Shown here piece by piece: positions 49,901 through 61,800 of a stretch of DNA of 64,000 bases. The stretch lies in IMG/VR virus record IMGVR_UViG_3300010354_000070, positions 1 to 64,000 of that record; one strand, given 5' to 3'. Numbering within the stretch: position 1 is the first letter of the stretch; each line of letters begins with the position of its first letter. A model generated the notes under the pieces. The model worked only from the letters and a program-made list of their open reading frames with translations. It was not told the origin of the DNA and searched no databases. This DNA comes from a virus. A program made the position numbers and the translations under genes.

Positions 49901-51252
49901 TGATCTTTGTATGCAGAATCCGTTAATCTGTAATTATAAACCCTAGCTTCACCCATTTTTGTTAATGTAGAAGGATTTCCACTTGAATTTCTTCTTAATG
50001 AGTGTAGCTCTACTAATTCATTTTGTTTAGGAACTCCAGATACATTATTAACTCTGAATAAATTCCCCATTTCAAAAGGAACACTTACGTCAGAAACACC
50101 TACAGTATCTCTAGGTTTTTCTACATCTAAAATTGTAGTTATTGTTTTTTCAATATCATAACCCTTCACATAGGCTTTTCCTGGGGATAATTTAACGCAC
50201 ATTAAATTATCAGAAGGTGTATTTCCTTGCTCTGTTTTTTCATTATTAAAAAATAATCCATCATTTCCAAGTCTATCATTTAAAGAATTATGCAATGAAA
50301 TTTTAAATGATTCTACAGAATAATTCCCAGATTCATCAAATGTTCTCTGGGCAAAATAATCTTTAATTATGGAATAATCTGTTTTTGTTTGTACTTTTTT
50401 TATTTCTCCTTCTTCTATTCTAACTAATTCTATAAAATCAGTGTCACTATCTACATTATCTATTGTTTTTTTAGATAGCTCAAGAAATATTTTAAATCTA
50501 TCAGCTCCTGGAGCAGAATAATTTGTAAAACCTTTTGCATTATCATTTAATGAATCATCTTCTTTTGACGTTATAATTTCTTCACTTACCTTTAAACCAA
50601 CTCTATATGATGGTTTATTATCATAATAATCTAAAATAATAGTTTGTTTAGATATGCTGACAAAAGATCCTCTTACAAAATAAACTCCTTCTAAAATAGA
50701 AGCAGATGATCCAATAGCACATGCATCTGAAGATATCAGTGAAGCAAAAGGAGTCCCAGAAAATATTGTAGTATTTCCATAAACAATATTTTCATCCGAA
50801 ATAATAAATTCTCCATCCTGAAATTGACTTATAGTGAAATTAGAGTCTGAATCTATGTATTTTACATATGCAGTAATGTACTCAATATCATTTATATTAT
50901 TCGGAATTTCTATTCTTTGTATAATGGCAGTGATACCAGATGTTTGCCCTATAATTTTTTTACCAACATACTTATTAATATAAAGAGATATATCAATACC
51001 AAAGTTAGTTTGTTTTAATTTTACAGCATAATATTGAGGGTCATAAGTAATGTTTCCTGGAATTACTACAGAACCTTCTTTAAATATATGACTTCCAAAT
51101 GATTCTATTTGATTTTGTAAAATTGATTGAAAATTATTAAGTTCTCTCGCTTGTATTGGTCTTCCTGGATTAAAAAGAACCTTATAAAAATTTTTTTCTT
51201 TATTGAAGTCGTCAAAATATGGACTTACATTTAAATTTGTTTTTTGTGCCAT
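43933..51252 (-). CDS. Very large tail/baseplate protein, DUF4815 type
   Basis: A 2,439-residue structural protein. The opening, TNLNVSPYFDDFNKEKNFYK then VLFNPGRPIQARELNNFQSI and LQNQIESFGSHIFKEGSVV, is the hallmark of the DUF4815 domain of phage tail/baseplate proteins. The rest is beta-rich with many Ser/Thr/Asn strands and a few G-x-GY repeat units (about residues 1840-1920, TTGGSGYVV and NPGNGYSIGD). It is encoded directly after gp8, the position of T4 gp9/gp10, and may replace those baseplate/fibre-attachment proteins. No transmembrane segment or protease motif recognised. Confidence 0.8.
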   Translation of the reverse strand: MAQKTNLNVSPYFDDFNKEKNFYKVLFNPGRPIQARELNNFQSILQNQIESFGSHIFKEGSVVIPGNITYDPQYYAVKLKQTNFGIDISLYINKYVGKKIIGQTSGITAIIQRIEIPNNINDIEYITAYVKYIDSDSNFTISQFQDGEFIISDENIVYGNTTIFSGTPFASLISSDACAIGSSASILEGVYFVRGSFVSISKQTIILDYYDNKPSYRVGLKVSEEIITSKEDDSLNDNAKGFTNYSAPGADRFKIFLELSKKTIDNVDSDTDFIELVRIEEGEIKKVQTKTDYSIIKDYFAQRTFDESGNYSVESFKISLHNSLNDRLGNDGLFFNNEKTEQGNTPSDNLMCVKLSPGKAYVKGYDIEKTITTILDVEKPRDTVGVSDVSVPFEMGNLFRVNNVSGVPKQNELVELHSLRRNSSGNPSTLTKMGEARVYNYRLTDSAYKDQTSSWDLYLFDIQTYTILVLNQSLSSLQLPKSSFVKGKSSGASGYASISGDGSNLISLNQTSGTFIQGEQILINGLEDISRTISEIRSYSIDDIKQIYQPTSVGFATAFLSDCILEKVLAPGFSPTDTITISSSGTVTSPGKFFVGIKTDTIIRYQKPGFNLETFNRVLSINSNGTSITVGSVENVSGICDGSVGVVTSTTFSLGITKIRNTERSFLYAQLPNSNISSVNLENSELNFTAQSTVSKSPSGIENQIVLSVSDFSFPTGLTTALFLPFDVERYSVHYSDGSIEKLTSDKFSLSNNLVTLSNLTPGKTTSTINASFAKPGIKSKIKQFNKSQVINIVYSNNPRSGVGINSTLNDGLIYNKFYGLRVQDERISLNYPDVAKIIAIYESLDTSNPTLDLLNFSVLVNVQNNVIIGENVIGSDGNAIARVVTKSVNSVGIVYLNSHRFVENETVIFKESNVNTTINSITAGKYTDITNNFILDKGQKDQYYDYSSIVRNEGVASPSKQLLVIFDHYSVPTNDSGDVFTVLSYDEERFTSDIPNLGINNIRSTDVLDFRPRVNVFTGNSSSPFDFSSRNFISNNILNLSPDENAIIGYRYYIGRTDKIYLDRLGNFVYLKGVSSSLPSSPLRIDDSMELATISLPPYLYSPKEAIIVLADNRRYTMRDIGFIDSRVKNLERVTSLSLLELNTKTLEIQDAQGFNRFKTGFFVDDFKDYSRINKNLSSIEIDTQSEELIPIISRNSLKNYLAPKTQLPNELIDLSGNYQLIDENVKKTGESVTLKYTEIAWISQLLATRVENVNPFHVISYNGFIKLFPSKDSWVRTVQLPNRTISITNYIYLEKNQTIMNERTVRVANWEIFRTGRRVDYRTISTQSTSTTLVSSTSSSNSATSFIGSTPEEFMRSRNTQFSISNLKPFTRFYQFLDGNSQVDFIPKLVEISTDSTLQTYGSLGSFQIGETVSGYHYEGNNSSIPIIQFRVASPNHKFGDFDNPSTKYISNPYIKTEQIPNSYSNSSKVLNVDTYSLSEEAQGLYSGYLLKGMLLVGKTSGAKAYVKDLRLISDDYGDLIGAFFLRDPNTNPAPSVRINTGTKTYKVSSSSTNRIGILGDTTISSAETNYKSEGTAELYETLITNTSTITSTKTTTTTITRERIEYYDPLAQSFSVGGSTTPNNDENGAFITAVDLFFYTKDSGNAPLTVQVRTMELGTPTRIALGNSVVLRPDQIKTSDDGSVATKVTFDYPIYLEPNNEYAIVLLAPESNEYQVFIAQMGEKTIQTKNLPDTSSVFYAQQFAIGGLFKSQNGSIWTANQYQDMKFRLYRAEFITTPGVAYFYNPTLDQSNGFVKNLPTNPITVFPKKVKLGITTVTSPSVIGILTTGRKIGESATNYNYGYIVGTGCSASSVNITTGGSGYVVSTPVSTFNIIGNGSGLTLNISSVSIGTSSITGISIVNPGNGYSIGDVVGIVTSSVTSKSGNGARISITGNNNAIDTLYLSNVQSSSFTDNGTSSLVYYDNLGQRVSLASTIIRNFSPYGVFSSGNYMKVNHFNHGMYAKNNKVELSNILSNIPPTTLSQDLISTSTSISIANTSNFGVFEGVPVGPTNPGYILIDNEIIEYRDVSATALTNLGPRGIDNTQILDHTTGSLVFKYELNGVSLRRINTQHDISDTGLGVDSYYIEIDRSNNKGTNRTTNGSLASSPELSFENESSCGGPNVYATENIQYDAIFPYYNILSPGSFTSVDAKIRTLSGTSVSGSESSFIDQGYENIQLNSLNKLSSTRLICSRINEETYSNLDRKKSFITALTLRTTNKYLSPQIFINNSFTDYHSNRINSPILNYSDDGRVNSILDDPHMAIYISNTVFLAQPATSLKVIVSAYKHSSADFRVLYSLIRPDSSEVEQSFELFPGYDNLTVDNNNDGFLDVIDASKNSGLPDTFVPSSLEDQFLDYEFSANNLGQFTGYTIKIVMSSTNQAYPPRFKDLRSIATV

Positions 51253-51255
51253 TTT

Positions 51256-52833
51256 TTAAAATTCCAGGATAATTTTAATATCTTCTTTTTGTCGAATATT
51301 TCTAGTTATTAAGGGACGATTATCAACATAAATTATATCCCCTGTTTTTTTATTTATCTCTGGATTTGCAAACCCATTTTCAAAAGATACACCAAGGTTA
51401 ATAATATTATTATTAACAATGGTTGTAATTCCACTAAGAGTGGTGTCTACATTACAATTAAATCCACCTTCTATTGTTAAAGTACCTATAGGTGAAAAAG
51501 TGACATTTGCATTTTTTCCTGTAGAAACTCCAACATAATCTGTTTGATCAAAACTAGTTTTATTATAATATAGTGATCTATCTTTAAAATATTTTAAAAC
51601 ATTAGTAGTTGTATCGTAAGAAGCGACATATCCAAATGCACCTGATGATGATTGAGAAATTTTTTTACCTATTTCTGGAATAGTTGTACTTCCAGTTTGT
51701 GGTGTAACTTTGATTGCATATAAATTCGAAAATTGAGATCCAGTGTAAATTCCAGAAGAAGTAAAAGAAGATGGATTTTTTATTATTCCAACTTGACAAA
51801 ATTTAGTATCTATAGGAAAATCTCTAGTAGAATCATCAAATCTAGAATAAATTAAAACTTTGTCAGCACCAAGTTCTTTATATAAATCATACCCATGTCC
51901 ATATGAAGGTGGAATAATTGGAATTAATTTTGCCGGATATTGCAAATTATCGCTCTGATTTGTTCTTAAAGATCCCAAATCAACAATTCCATAGGTATAT
52001 CCATATCCACCTGAAGTGACAATAGTGTCTACAATTTCACCAACTGAATTAACTTCAACATATACTTTTCCACCAGAACCATCCCCCAAAATATCTACTT
52101 CACCGCTACTATAATTTTTTCCTTGATTTTCAATATATACTGTTTTTATTTGATTGTTATTAATTCTAGAATCTCCATTTTCTCTTACAGAAACAATTTG
52201 AGGATCTGTTGATGTTTGCCAATTATTCGGTAAAGTAATGTATTCTGTAGAATCAAACTTTATAATATCGCTTGGGGGGACAGTGAAAAGATATTTCCAT
52301 AAGTAATTATCTTCTCCCGTTCCAGCAATAGAAGGCTCTAAATCTGTAAATAGTGGTTCAAATTGTGATTGATTTCCTGTTGAATTTATTCCACTTGAAC
52401 CATTTTCTATACATATATAGACTTTATATTCACTATTCATTACATAATAATTTGAATCATATAATCTATATCTTTTTGATATTGGAGTTGAATTTTCTAT
52501 ACTATAATCATGCCTATACATATCATATTTTGTTCCTCTAGCCCAATCAACTCTTCTTATAACTCTTCTAACATTAGACGATGTTATTTTTTTGCCATAA
52601 AGAAGAGTATCTTTATAATGATTTAAATGATTAAAAGAATCCATTGGATTGGGAACAACTTTGATTGAAGATGATTCGGTGCCTTCCCAATTTTCATTTC
52701 TCCCCAATCCATTATCTATTTCTGGATTTGGCAATCCAACCCACACATAATATGAGTTTGTAGGATTATCTATAGATTCTAAAAAATTTGAGGCATTTAA
52801 TATACGAAACTGATCTGTTACAAGTGCTGACAT
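51256..52833 (-). CDS. 8: Baseplate wedge gp8
   Basis: Baseplate wedge subunit, 525 residues, larger than T4 gp8 (334) as in other cyanophages. TDQFRILNASNFLESIDNPT then SYYVWVGLPNPEID and VRRVIRRVDWARGTKYDMYRHD are conserved in the family; the C-terminal half is beta-rich with NQGKNYSSGEVDILGDGSGG repeat units. Next to the giant gp7-position gene upstream and DUF4815 downstream, in T4 order 7-8-(9/10). A TATAAATA late box lies 20 bases before its start. Confidence 0.85.
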   Translation of the reverse strand: MSALVTDQFRILNASNFLESIDNPTNSYYVWVGLPNPEIDNGLGRNENWEGTESSSIKVVPNPMDSFNHLNHYKDTLLYGKKITSSNVRRVIRRVDWARGTKYDMYRHDYSIENSTPISKRYRLYDSNYYVMNSEYKVYICIENGSSGINSTGNQSQFEPLFTDLEPSIAGTGEDNYLWKYLFTVPPSDIIKFDSTEYITLPNNWQTSTDPQIVSVRENGDSRINNNQIKTVYIENQGKNYSSGEVDILGDGSGGKVYVEVNSVGEIVDTIVTSGGYGYTYGIVDLGSLRTNQSDNLQYPAKLIPIIPPSYGHGYDLYKELGADKVLIYSRFDDSTRDFPIDTKFCQVGIIKNPSSFTSSGIYTGSQFSNLYAIKVTPQTGSTTIPEIGKKISQSSSGAFGYVASYDTTTNVLKYFKDRSLYYNKTSFDQTDYVGVSTGKNANVTFSPIGTLTIEGGFNCNVDTTLSGITTIVNNNIINLGVSFENGFANPEINKKTGDIIYVDNRPLITRNIRQKEDIKIILEF

Positions 52834-52852
52834 TTATAATAAACTTTTTATG

Positions 52853-52860
52853 TATTTATA
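52853..52860 (-). promoter_or_regulatory. Late promoter for gp8
   Basis: Minus strand TATAAATA 20 bases before the gp8 ATG, in the gap after the giant gene. Confidence 0.65.
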
Positions 52861-52869
52861 TTAATTTTA

Positions 52870-55800
52870 TCATAAAATTTGATTTATTCTTAAATTTAAA
52901 GCTCCAATATTTCTTAAACCATATCCTCTTCTTTGAATTATTGGATAAGTTGATAATCCAGAATTATAAGAAAAAGTTGTGATACCAATACTAGATGTGT
53001 ACCCACTAACTCCTATAGATATAGGAGAAGGTGAGCGACTAAACCCAGAAAGTTTTCCCCAAGAAAGTTTTCCTACTGGATAATTTATTATTCCTGTAGT
53101 AGCAATTCCTATAGTAGAAGTAGTAGATAATATATTACATGTTAATATTCCAAGAGATGGAGTATATGCATTTACATGATAAATATTATTTAAAAATGAA
53201 GTACTAATAGAAACTATATCATTATCTCCAGTATTTATTGAAGTAACACCATTACCAACATTTGTATTTAAAACATAAATTGGATATCCAACTAACAATG
53301 ATGCCGGAGAAGGTGAAATAGTAAATTTAATTGCTAAAGGAACTCCTATTCCTACAGTTGTAGCAATTCCAACAATAGAAGATTCAAATCCCTGTATCGT
53401 TGTTATATTTTTTATAATTTCATATTTAGTATTATTTGTAGATACCAATACTTGAGGAGGAGATGAATTTGTGTATCCAAATCCAGGATTTGTAATAATT
53501 ATTGGAGAAGTTACTGTTCCTGAAGTAGACACTGTTGCATATGCAGATGCTCTCTCTGAAATATTTTCTCCATTTTGATTTTTTATTAATCTTGGTGAAG
53601 AAATTATTAAGGGAATAGTAGAACCAGTATATCCACTACCACCATCAATTATTTCCAATGAACTTATAGTTCCTGACAAAGATACAACTGCATTTACTTT
53701 TGCTGAAATTGGGTCTGCAATCTGATTTGCAATAAATGCGTCGAATTTAATTGGATTTTGATTTTCATAATTAAATAACTCGATACTATCTACAAAAATT
53801 TCGGGAGAAGAAGAGTTGAAGTCTTTTATAATGTTTGCTGTTGGGTAAATTTGTGGTTCTATGGAATTTCTAGATTTCGATACAAATTGCTCTTTTATTA
53901 TTAAATCGGACTTTTGTTTTGTCCAATAAACTGGTTTTTCAATATTTGTATCAATTCCTTGATCTATATATAGATTTGTTTCTATACGATCAGATCCTAC
54001 AATTTCATATACAATTCTAGAATTTTGAGTAATAGTATTCTCAATAAAATTATTATTACTAAAAACTTGTAAATCATCACCAATTTTTATAGTTTCATCT
54101 GTTTCTATTAATTGACTATCTTCATCTCTTGTTCCTCGATAGAAAAATATATCAACTTTGTCATTTGGTTTTGGTGGAACTGAAAAAGTAAAACTAGTTC
54201 CACCAGTAAATTGATATGCATCTCCAGATTTTTGAAGAACACCATTTATAAAAATTATAAGTAGTGAAGAAAAATTAATTAATTGAGAATCAGCATCACT
54301 TTGATCTAATTCAAAACTTAATAATTCATTGTTATAATAAAGTGGAAATCTAGTTCTAACTCCATCTTGATATAATTTAATTGAATCAATATAATCTATT
54401 TCACCAAACTGCCAAGCACAAAAAGAATCATTAAAAGTTTCTAATACTGTAAGTCTAAATTGTTCTGGTGGGGAAGAAAATCCTCTAGCAGTTACTAATC
54501 CTACTGGAGTAAATACATCTCCTATTTGAAATCCATATCCGGGTCTAGTAATTTTAAAAGATGTAACTTGAAACAAGGTAGACCCAATACCTACTGACGT
54601 TGAACTGGCTCCAACTTCAACATTTAGTAATAAACCTTGTCCGGTATCAGTTGTTGTACCGATACCGAGTCTAGATACACCAATAACAGGTAAATTTTCA
54701 TAACTAGGTGGAGATACATTAATTGTTGGATTTATATAACCAGTCCCACCTCCTATTATTGTAAAAGATAAAGTTCCTCCAGCTCCGACAATTGCTTTAA
54801 CAGTAGCTGCCATTCCGACATGATTACTTTCAGTAACAGCAACAGAAACAGGATCTCTATAACCAGATCCAAATGAACCAGAAGTTGTTCCTATTCCAAT
54901 TGATACTATAGATCCACCAACACCAATAACTGCAGTTACAGATGCCCCAACTAATGGTGCGTATCCTAATCCAGATGAAGAACCTAAAGATACAATTATT
55001 CCACCTCTAGGTAATTGATTTTGATTGACATCAAAGGGTGATGTATAAACACTACCATCACTACTAGTAATACCAGTAAAAGTAATACTTGTAAGACCAA
55101 CTGGTTCTGTTATAAAATAATTATTAGAAGAATTGTTCAATGTCGTTGGAGTTTGGAAAATATTGTTAATAAAAACAATACCATTTCCCCCACTAGTTCC
55201 TATACCAGTAGTGTTTATTCCGCGAGTTGTAAGAGTAAATGTTTGTTTTTTCCCAGTAAATTCTGTAGAAATATCATCATATAATCTATTAGTTTCATAA
55301 TTTTTTCTTAAAAATACTCTTCCATTAAAACTAGATCTAATTCTGGGTAAATTACTTGGTTCTGGTTCAATAAAGTCTAATGAATTTCCTCTAGGTGCCT
55401 CGGTAAAGAAAATTTCATTTCCCACTATATTATATGACCCACGATATATTCTTACCAAAGATGTATCAGTGTGAATACCAGAAATTGATCCCAAAAATCC
55501 TCTTTTAACTTTTACTAATGGAATATCCCCAATAAACGAAATGGGACCAACATTTGTAGTTCCAACACCCACATTTTCCACTTTCATATACTCATTATCA
55601 ATTTCTAATATATCATTAAGAGAAATAGAACTAATTCCACTTAATGCAAAAATAGTTTTATCTTCATTAATTTGACCTCCATTTTGAGATAAAGTATGTT
55701 TTATTGAAGTATATGTTATTGGATATTGAGCTATATTATCTATAGTAATTAAAGTCTTTTCATTTTTTTTATACATTTCTATTTCGTGAGCATTTCCAAC

Positions 55801-58800
55801 CCCAACTGATGTAAAAGTAACTCCTATCCCCTGGAAAGCATATTCGGGTTTAGTTGATAATCTAAAAACATCATTGCTATCCTTTATAGCCCATAATTTA
55901 TTAGGCAAAATGTCAGTTACAATTCCAAGATAATTCGAAGTCTCACCGATTCCCATTGGAGAAGATCCAATGCCCGTAAAAGTTGATTTTGGTGTGTAAA
56001 TTAATTCTTCTCCTGTACTAAAAAAGTGATTTGGTATTGTAAATTTGCCAGTAGATAGATCAAGAATAGATGCATCAGAAGGATTAAAAGTTTTTGAAAA
56101 AATAGAAACATTATTATAATTCAATTGAAAATCTAATTTTTCATTAAATATGCTATTTAATCCATAAAAATATGAATTTTTAAGAGAATCGACAACTGTT
56201 CCGTAACTCAAAGATGGTGGTTCGTTAATTAAATCTTGTTCTCTATAAAAACTTTCATTAAATGAAGAAATTTCTAACTTTTCACTAACATATTGATTTG
56301 GATAAAATTTGAGTATAAATTTTTCGCCTGAAATTTCAGATCCAAAAGTACCTATACCGTTAGTACTTCCTATAGATAAAAATGGATACTGCAAGGAATA
56401 TGTATCAATTTTATCGTAAACTGTCATTACTTGATGTATTGCACTTGTATTTCCTGTAGAAATTCTAACAAGTGATTTTACCGATGAAAATGTATTTTTA
56501 TCTAAAGAAATAACTGAAGTTGAACCAGATCCAATAAAATTAGTATAATTGGATGTATAAATCGCTGTTTTTTCATTTCCTGCAATTTGTCCGGAAATAA
56601 TAAATCTATGAATGCCTTCACCCAAAGAAGTTGACCCAAAACCAACAGTTTTAGATCTAATTTTTATGTTTTGTATTGAAGTATTGGTATAATTTAAAGA
56701 TAAAATTCCATTTGGTGAAATAGATGCTCCAAATGATCCAATAAATCCAAAACTAGATTCATTAATACCACCATCAAAATAATTTTCGGCAATATAAGTA
56801 TTTGATCCATCATGAGATACATATATTTCAACATAATTCATATCAGAATTATCTGAAGTAGCAATATGAATATTCGAATATAGAGATGAATATTGTAATG
56901 AATTTACACTAACTATTGTGGTTGTTATTCCACTTGCAACAATTTTATTGTCATTTATTAGATCAATAAATCCAATTTTTTTAACTGTGGATATTCCTAC
57001 ATTAAAGTTGTTAAAAGTACTTTGTAATATTTTAATATCATAATTAGAATTTAAAGCATCGTAAGGATCAAAACTCAAATAAAAATTTAAATCTTCATTT
57101 ACATAACCTTCTATTTCAGCCAGTGAAGATTTTTTATTATCAAAGGAAAAATAATCAGTTTTTGCTGTTGAAACTCTTCCTTTTTTTAAGGTATAAATGT
57201 CATTATCATTGTTCATTATAACAATTTCATCAAATTGAATTTGATCTGTAACAATATCCCTTGTTTGTATTAAAAATCTATTATATCCATTAACAGTATT
57301 TAAATTTAAAATATTTGATGTGGAACTTCTTTCATCTTCAATACTAGAAAATGATGAGCTAATATCATCAATTTCTAAAACTCTATTGGTTTTGCAAAGA
57401 ATATAATCAGTTAGTTTTACGTTTTTAAACTTAAGAAATTTTGATTTATCTGCAAAAGTATCAATATCTAAAACTAAATCAAAATTATTAATTGAATCTA
57501 CTCTATTTTCGCTAATATAATCATTAATAAGAGAAATGCTTGAACTTCCAGTTTCTATTCCAGATAGAAATGAATTTTCTATTTGAGAATCCGAAAAATT
57601 TTTCAATCCGCTTGGATGAAGTATATTGTTTACTGGAGTTACGATTTCATCCCATGTTTTAGTACTTTTTATACTATAAGAAAGATTTTGATAATAATCA
57701 TTATTTGGGATTACTTGAAAATCATCGTTTAATTTTCCAAAATTATTTTTCCACCCTATATTTTGTATATTAGAATAACTTATATTATATCTACCTTTCG
57801 TTGATTGTTGATCGTTAATTGTTGCTTCTACTAAAGATTGAACTCCTCTAATTTTTTCATTTTCTGACAAATTATAAGAACCAACAACCCTAACAAAATT
57901 AGTATTAGAATCGGTAACTGTTAAATCTCTCAAAATAAATCCATTCCCATTATTTGATAATAATTTTTCACCTATAAAAAATGGAGAAAATATTTGTTTT
58001 ACTTCAAATTGTGGATAGTTATTGAATTTAATTATATTTGCATATGATTCCTGTAATGTTTTTGCAATTCCTGGATTTTTGGTATATTTGGATATATCAT
58101 ACTCTAAAATTGCAGGATTTAAGTTAAAGTAATTTTTTACTGTAAAAAATTGATATCCATGATCTGAAGAATTAAATCCTTCACCGTTATTATCATTTTT
58201 TTGAATTCCCTCAACAAATATTTTTTCTCCAACAAAAAATGGAGAAGTTGTGAATCCAAGTATAGGGGTAGTAAGAATACAAGTTACAATTCCCAAAGAA
58301 GAATATTCAACTTTATTAATAGAAATCCCGTTAGAATTATTAATTGCTCTGATGGTAACTGGTTTTGTTGGCAATCCTTTCGGTGGTGTCTCAATAGTTA
58401 CTGATTGTATAGATGAACCAACTAATTTTGGTTTGATAAATCCAGAATCTATAACATTTCCGGTATCGCTATCTATACAAATTAAATCTGGAGGAGATGT
58501 ATAATCTTTTCCACCACCAACTACTAAAATACTCTCTATAGAATTTGCTGAAAAAATTGATATTGATTTTGGAATAGATGCGGATGGTCTTAAAGTTTTG
58601 TCAACTAAGTATTCAAATCCCTCATTTATAATTCTTTCTTTTTTTATTTTACCTATTGTTTTTGATATTGGAATAGCGAATAATCCCAACCCAGTTGTTG
58701 ATCCTGTTCCAATAAATATTGGAAGTTTTTTATATCCACTTCCACCGGAAGAAAGTTTTAATTTAGCAACTCCCCCAAATTCTGTATTTGATTTAGTTGT

Positions 58801-61800
58801 GTATTCTAAATTATCACACTCACTTTGTGTATATGAAAATTTTTCAGGTATAGATTTTAAAGAAACTGTAAAATTTGTGGATCCAATTCCATTTACAAAA
58901 TAAGTACCATTATAATTACTATTAAATGAAATTATTTCGGAATTATTGATAACCTCAGTATCAGAAGTGCATATAAATCCAGATTTTTCTATATTATAAT
59001 AAAGTTTTTCTGGCGTTTTTTCTGAAAAATTTAATGTTAATGATGCTTCTGAAGTAACTCCTACTGTACCAAACCCAATAATAGAAAAATTATTTTCAAA
59101 TCCATCGGATATAAATTCTTTTGTAAAATTTTTATCATAATAAATTTTAAATTTGTATCCTGTTAAAGATGGATCAGATAAATTAAATACTAAATTATTA
59201 TTTTTAATTATTGGAATTTGTGGATTTATTAAACTTAAAGTTTGTGTTGAAGATCCTGTTCCCCGAATATCAACAACAGTTGGTGGATCTTCAAAACAAT
59301 CAGAATAAGTTTCGCAAAGACTTATTTTATTTTTGTCTATTTTATAAACAAAATAAAATCCAGTATTTAATCCAACTGCAATAGAACCATATGATTGATA
59401 TAATACTTTATCTCCGGTTTTAAAATTATGTGATAATATTGAAATAGAATTTAGAGAAGTATTTATTCCGGAGGGTGAAATAGATATTGGATCTATTAAC
59501 AAACTTTGAGTATCAGGATCAAACTTTACAAAAATTGAAGTTGACGTTCCTATACCAACAGATATATTTGGATTTAAACTTATAGAAACTAAATCTCCAT
59601 TTCTTAAATTGTGAGAAGTTGAAACAGATACTAAAGCATTAACTCTTGTGCTATCTGCATAAATTTGTTTGTAGTTTGTTTCTATGGAATAAAAATAATT
59701 ATTTGGACCAGAAAAAGGAAAAAATAAACCACTCGACACTGTTGTAAGACCAACATTTGTAACTATACCAATAAAATCTTTTGATTTTTTTATTACATAT
59801 ACTTTTTCTGTATTTTCATTTAAAATAGTAAAGTTTGAATTTGTATATTCATCATATACCGTTATCCCAACTCCAGATATTTTTTTCAAAATCGCTTCTT
59901 CACCATTAATAAATGAATGATTCGGAAGAAAAATACTTTGAGACGGAATAAAAATTTTATAAGTAGTTATTCCAATGCTGTAATTTTCGTATGAACCAAG
60001 TCCTGCTGTAGTTCCTATTCCTATTGATTGCGATGGATTAAAATAAATTTTATTATTTTTTTTGGATTCAAAATAGTTTGTTTTTTTATTGACTGTAAAA
60101 TAATCTGGCAAATAATAAACAGGTGATGATTGGGAATGAGAAGTGCCATTAGGTGATCTAGATACTCTCACAACTCCATAATTTGGATATAAATTTAATA
60201 TTGAAAATATTTCATCATTTATTTTAATACTACTTCCAATAGAAATATTTTGAGGAATTGTAGTCAAATACATATCAAATACACTTCCAGTAACAGAATA
60301 ACTTGGAATAGTATTGGCAACCCCTGCAATATGTGAATCAACTTCAATTTGATATGTTCCATTTAGATCAGTAGACTCTGTTGTTAAACCAGATATTATT
60401 ACATTATCTTTATTTAAAAATTCATGATAAGGGGATACATATATCTTTATTTTTTCTCCATTTTCCCAAATAATTAAAGAATTTGAATATGCATTTAACG
60501 ATGATTTTATGTCAACTATATTTTTACCTTTCAATTCAGATACACTTGCAGAAATTCCCCCTCCACCGGTTTCACTATCATCAAATATTAAATTATCTCC
60601 TATTGAATAATCATTACCAAAATTAATAATTTTAATATCATCGACATAACCAGAAGTTACGGATTCAATAATCGTTTTTTGATCTATTATTTCGTTAGAC
60701 TCAACCAAGAAATCATAGTCCGAAAATAAATCATCAACTTTATATGGAAGAGTATTTCTAATCAATGAAGAATTATTAAAATCAAAATTTTGATTTAATA
60801 ATAAATTTTCATCTAATATAGATGACCTATACTTATTTCCAATAAAATATGGAAATTTGCCAATTATACTTCCGGATGCGTTAGTATCGACTGTTGCAAA
60901 ATATGCATAAACTCCATTTGGAAACTCTGGTGTTTTAGTAAATCTCCCATTGAATTCGTCCAAATCACCACTCTCAGAATATTCGTAATCTTCTATAAAA
61001 GAACCATATGGGAATAAGCTAACATCAGGTCTATTTGTAATGTTTTTTTGTGTATAACTTGAATTTATTTTTTTAATTGGAGAATTATTATTGTTTGGAT
61101 CGGAATATCCATAAGGTCCGTAAATTGGATTGCCATCATATGACCACCCAATAATTGGTGAGTGTTTAGAATTTATAACAACTTCATTATCATCTAATTG
61201 TATAAATCCATCATCTCCAATATTATTTTTTATGTTTTCCGAATAACCAGCAATAAAATATCCTAAATTATTATTTGTTTCTACAAGAATCTCACTTGCC
61301 GGATCTCTATAAAATGGTCCTTGCGTTCCATATTTGTATGAAATATTGAGATTAAGAGATCTAACATTAGACTGAAATACTGCATTTTTTCCTGAATTTT
61401 CTACTATAATTGATGTACCATTTTCCGAATACCCCGATCCGGAATTTATTATTATAACACTAACAATTTTATTGTCATTTAAAACAGGTCTCAATAAAGC
61501 ACCAGATCCATTTCCTTTTACAATTAAATCTGGAGTAGAAAAGTAATTTTCTCCACCATATTGAATTTTTACATTTATAATTTTTCCGTTAGATATTATT
61601 GGAAAAAGTTGAGCATTAGTCCCATTTTTAACTAAAATCGATGGTCTTTGATGAACGTTTATTATATTTGATCCATAATTATTTCCATTTTCATAAACAT
61701 ATACTTGGGATATTTTTCCTCTAATAATTGGAATTGCTGAAATATTGTTACTTATTCCTGTACTTCCAACTCCAACTAAACTGTATTTTACGTCCAAAGT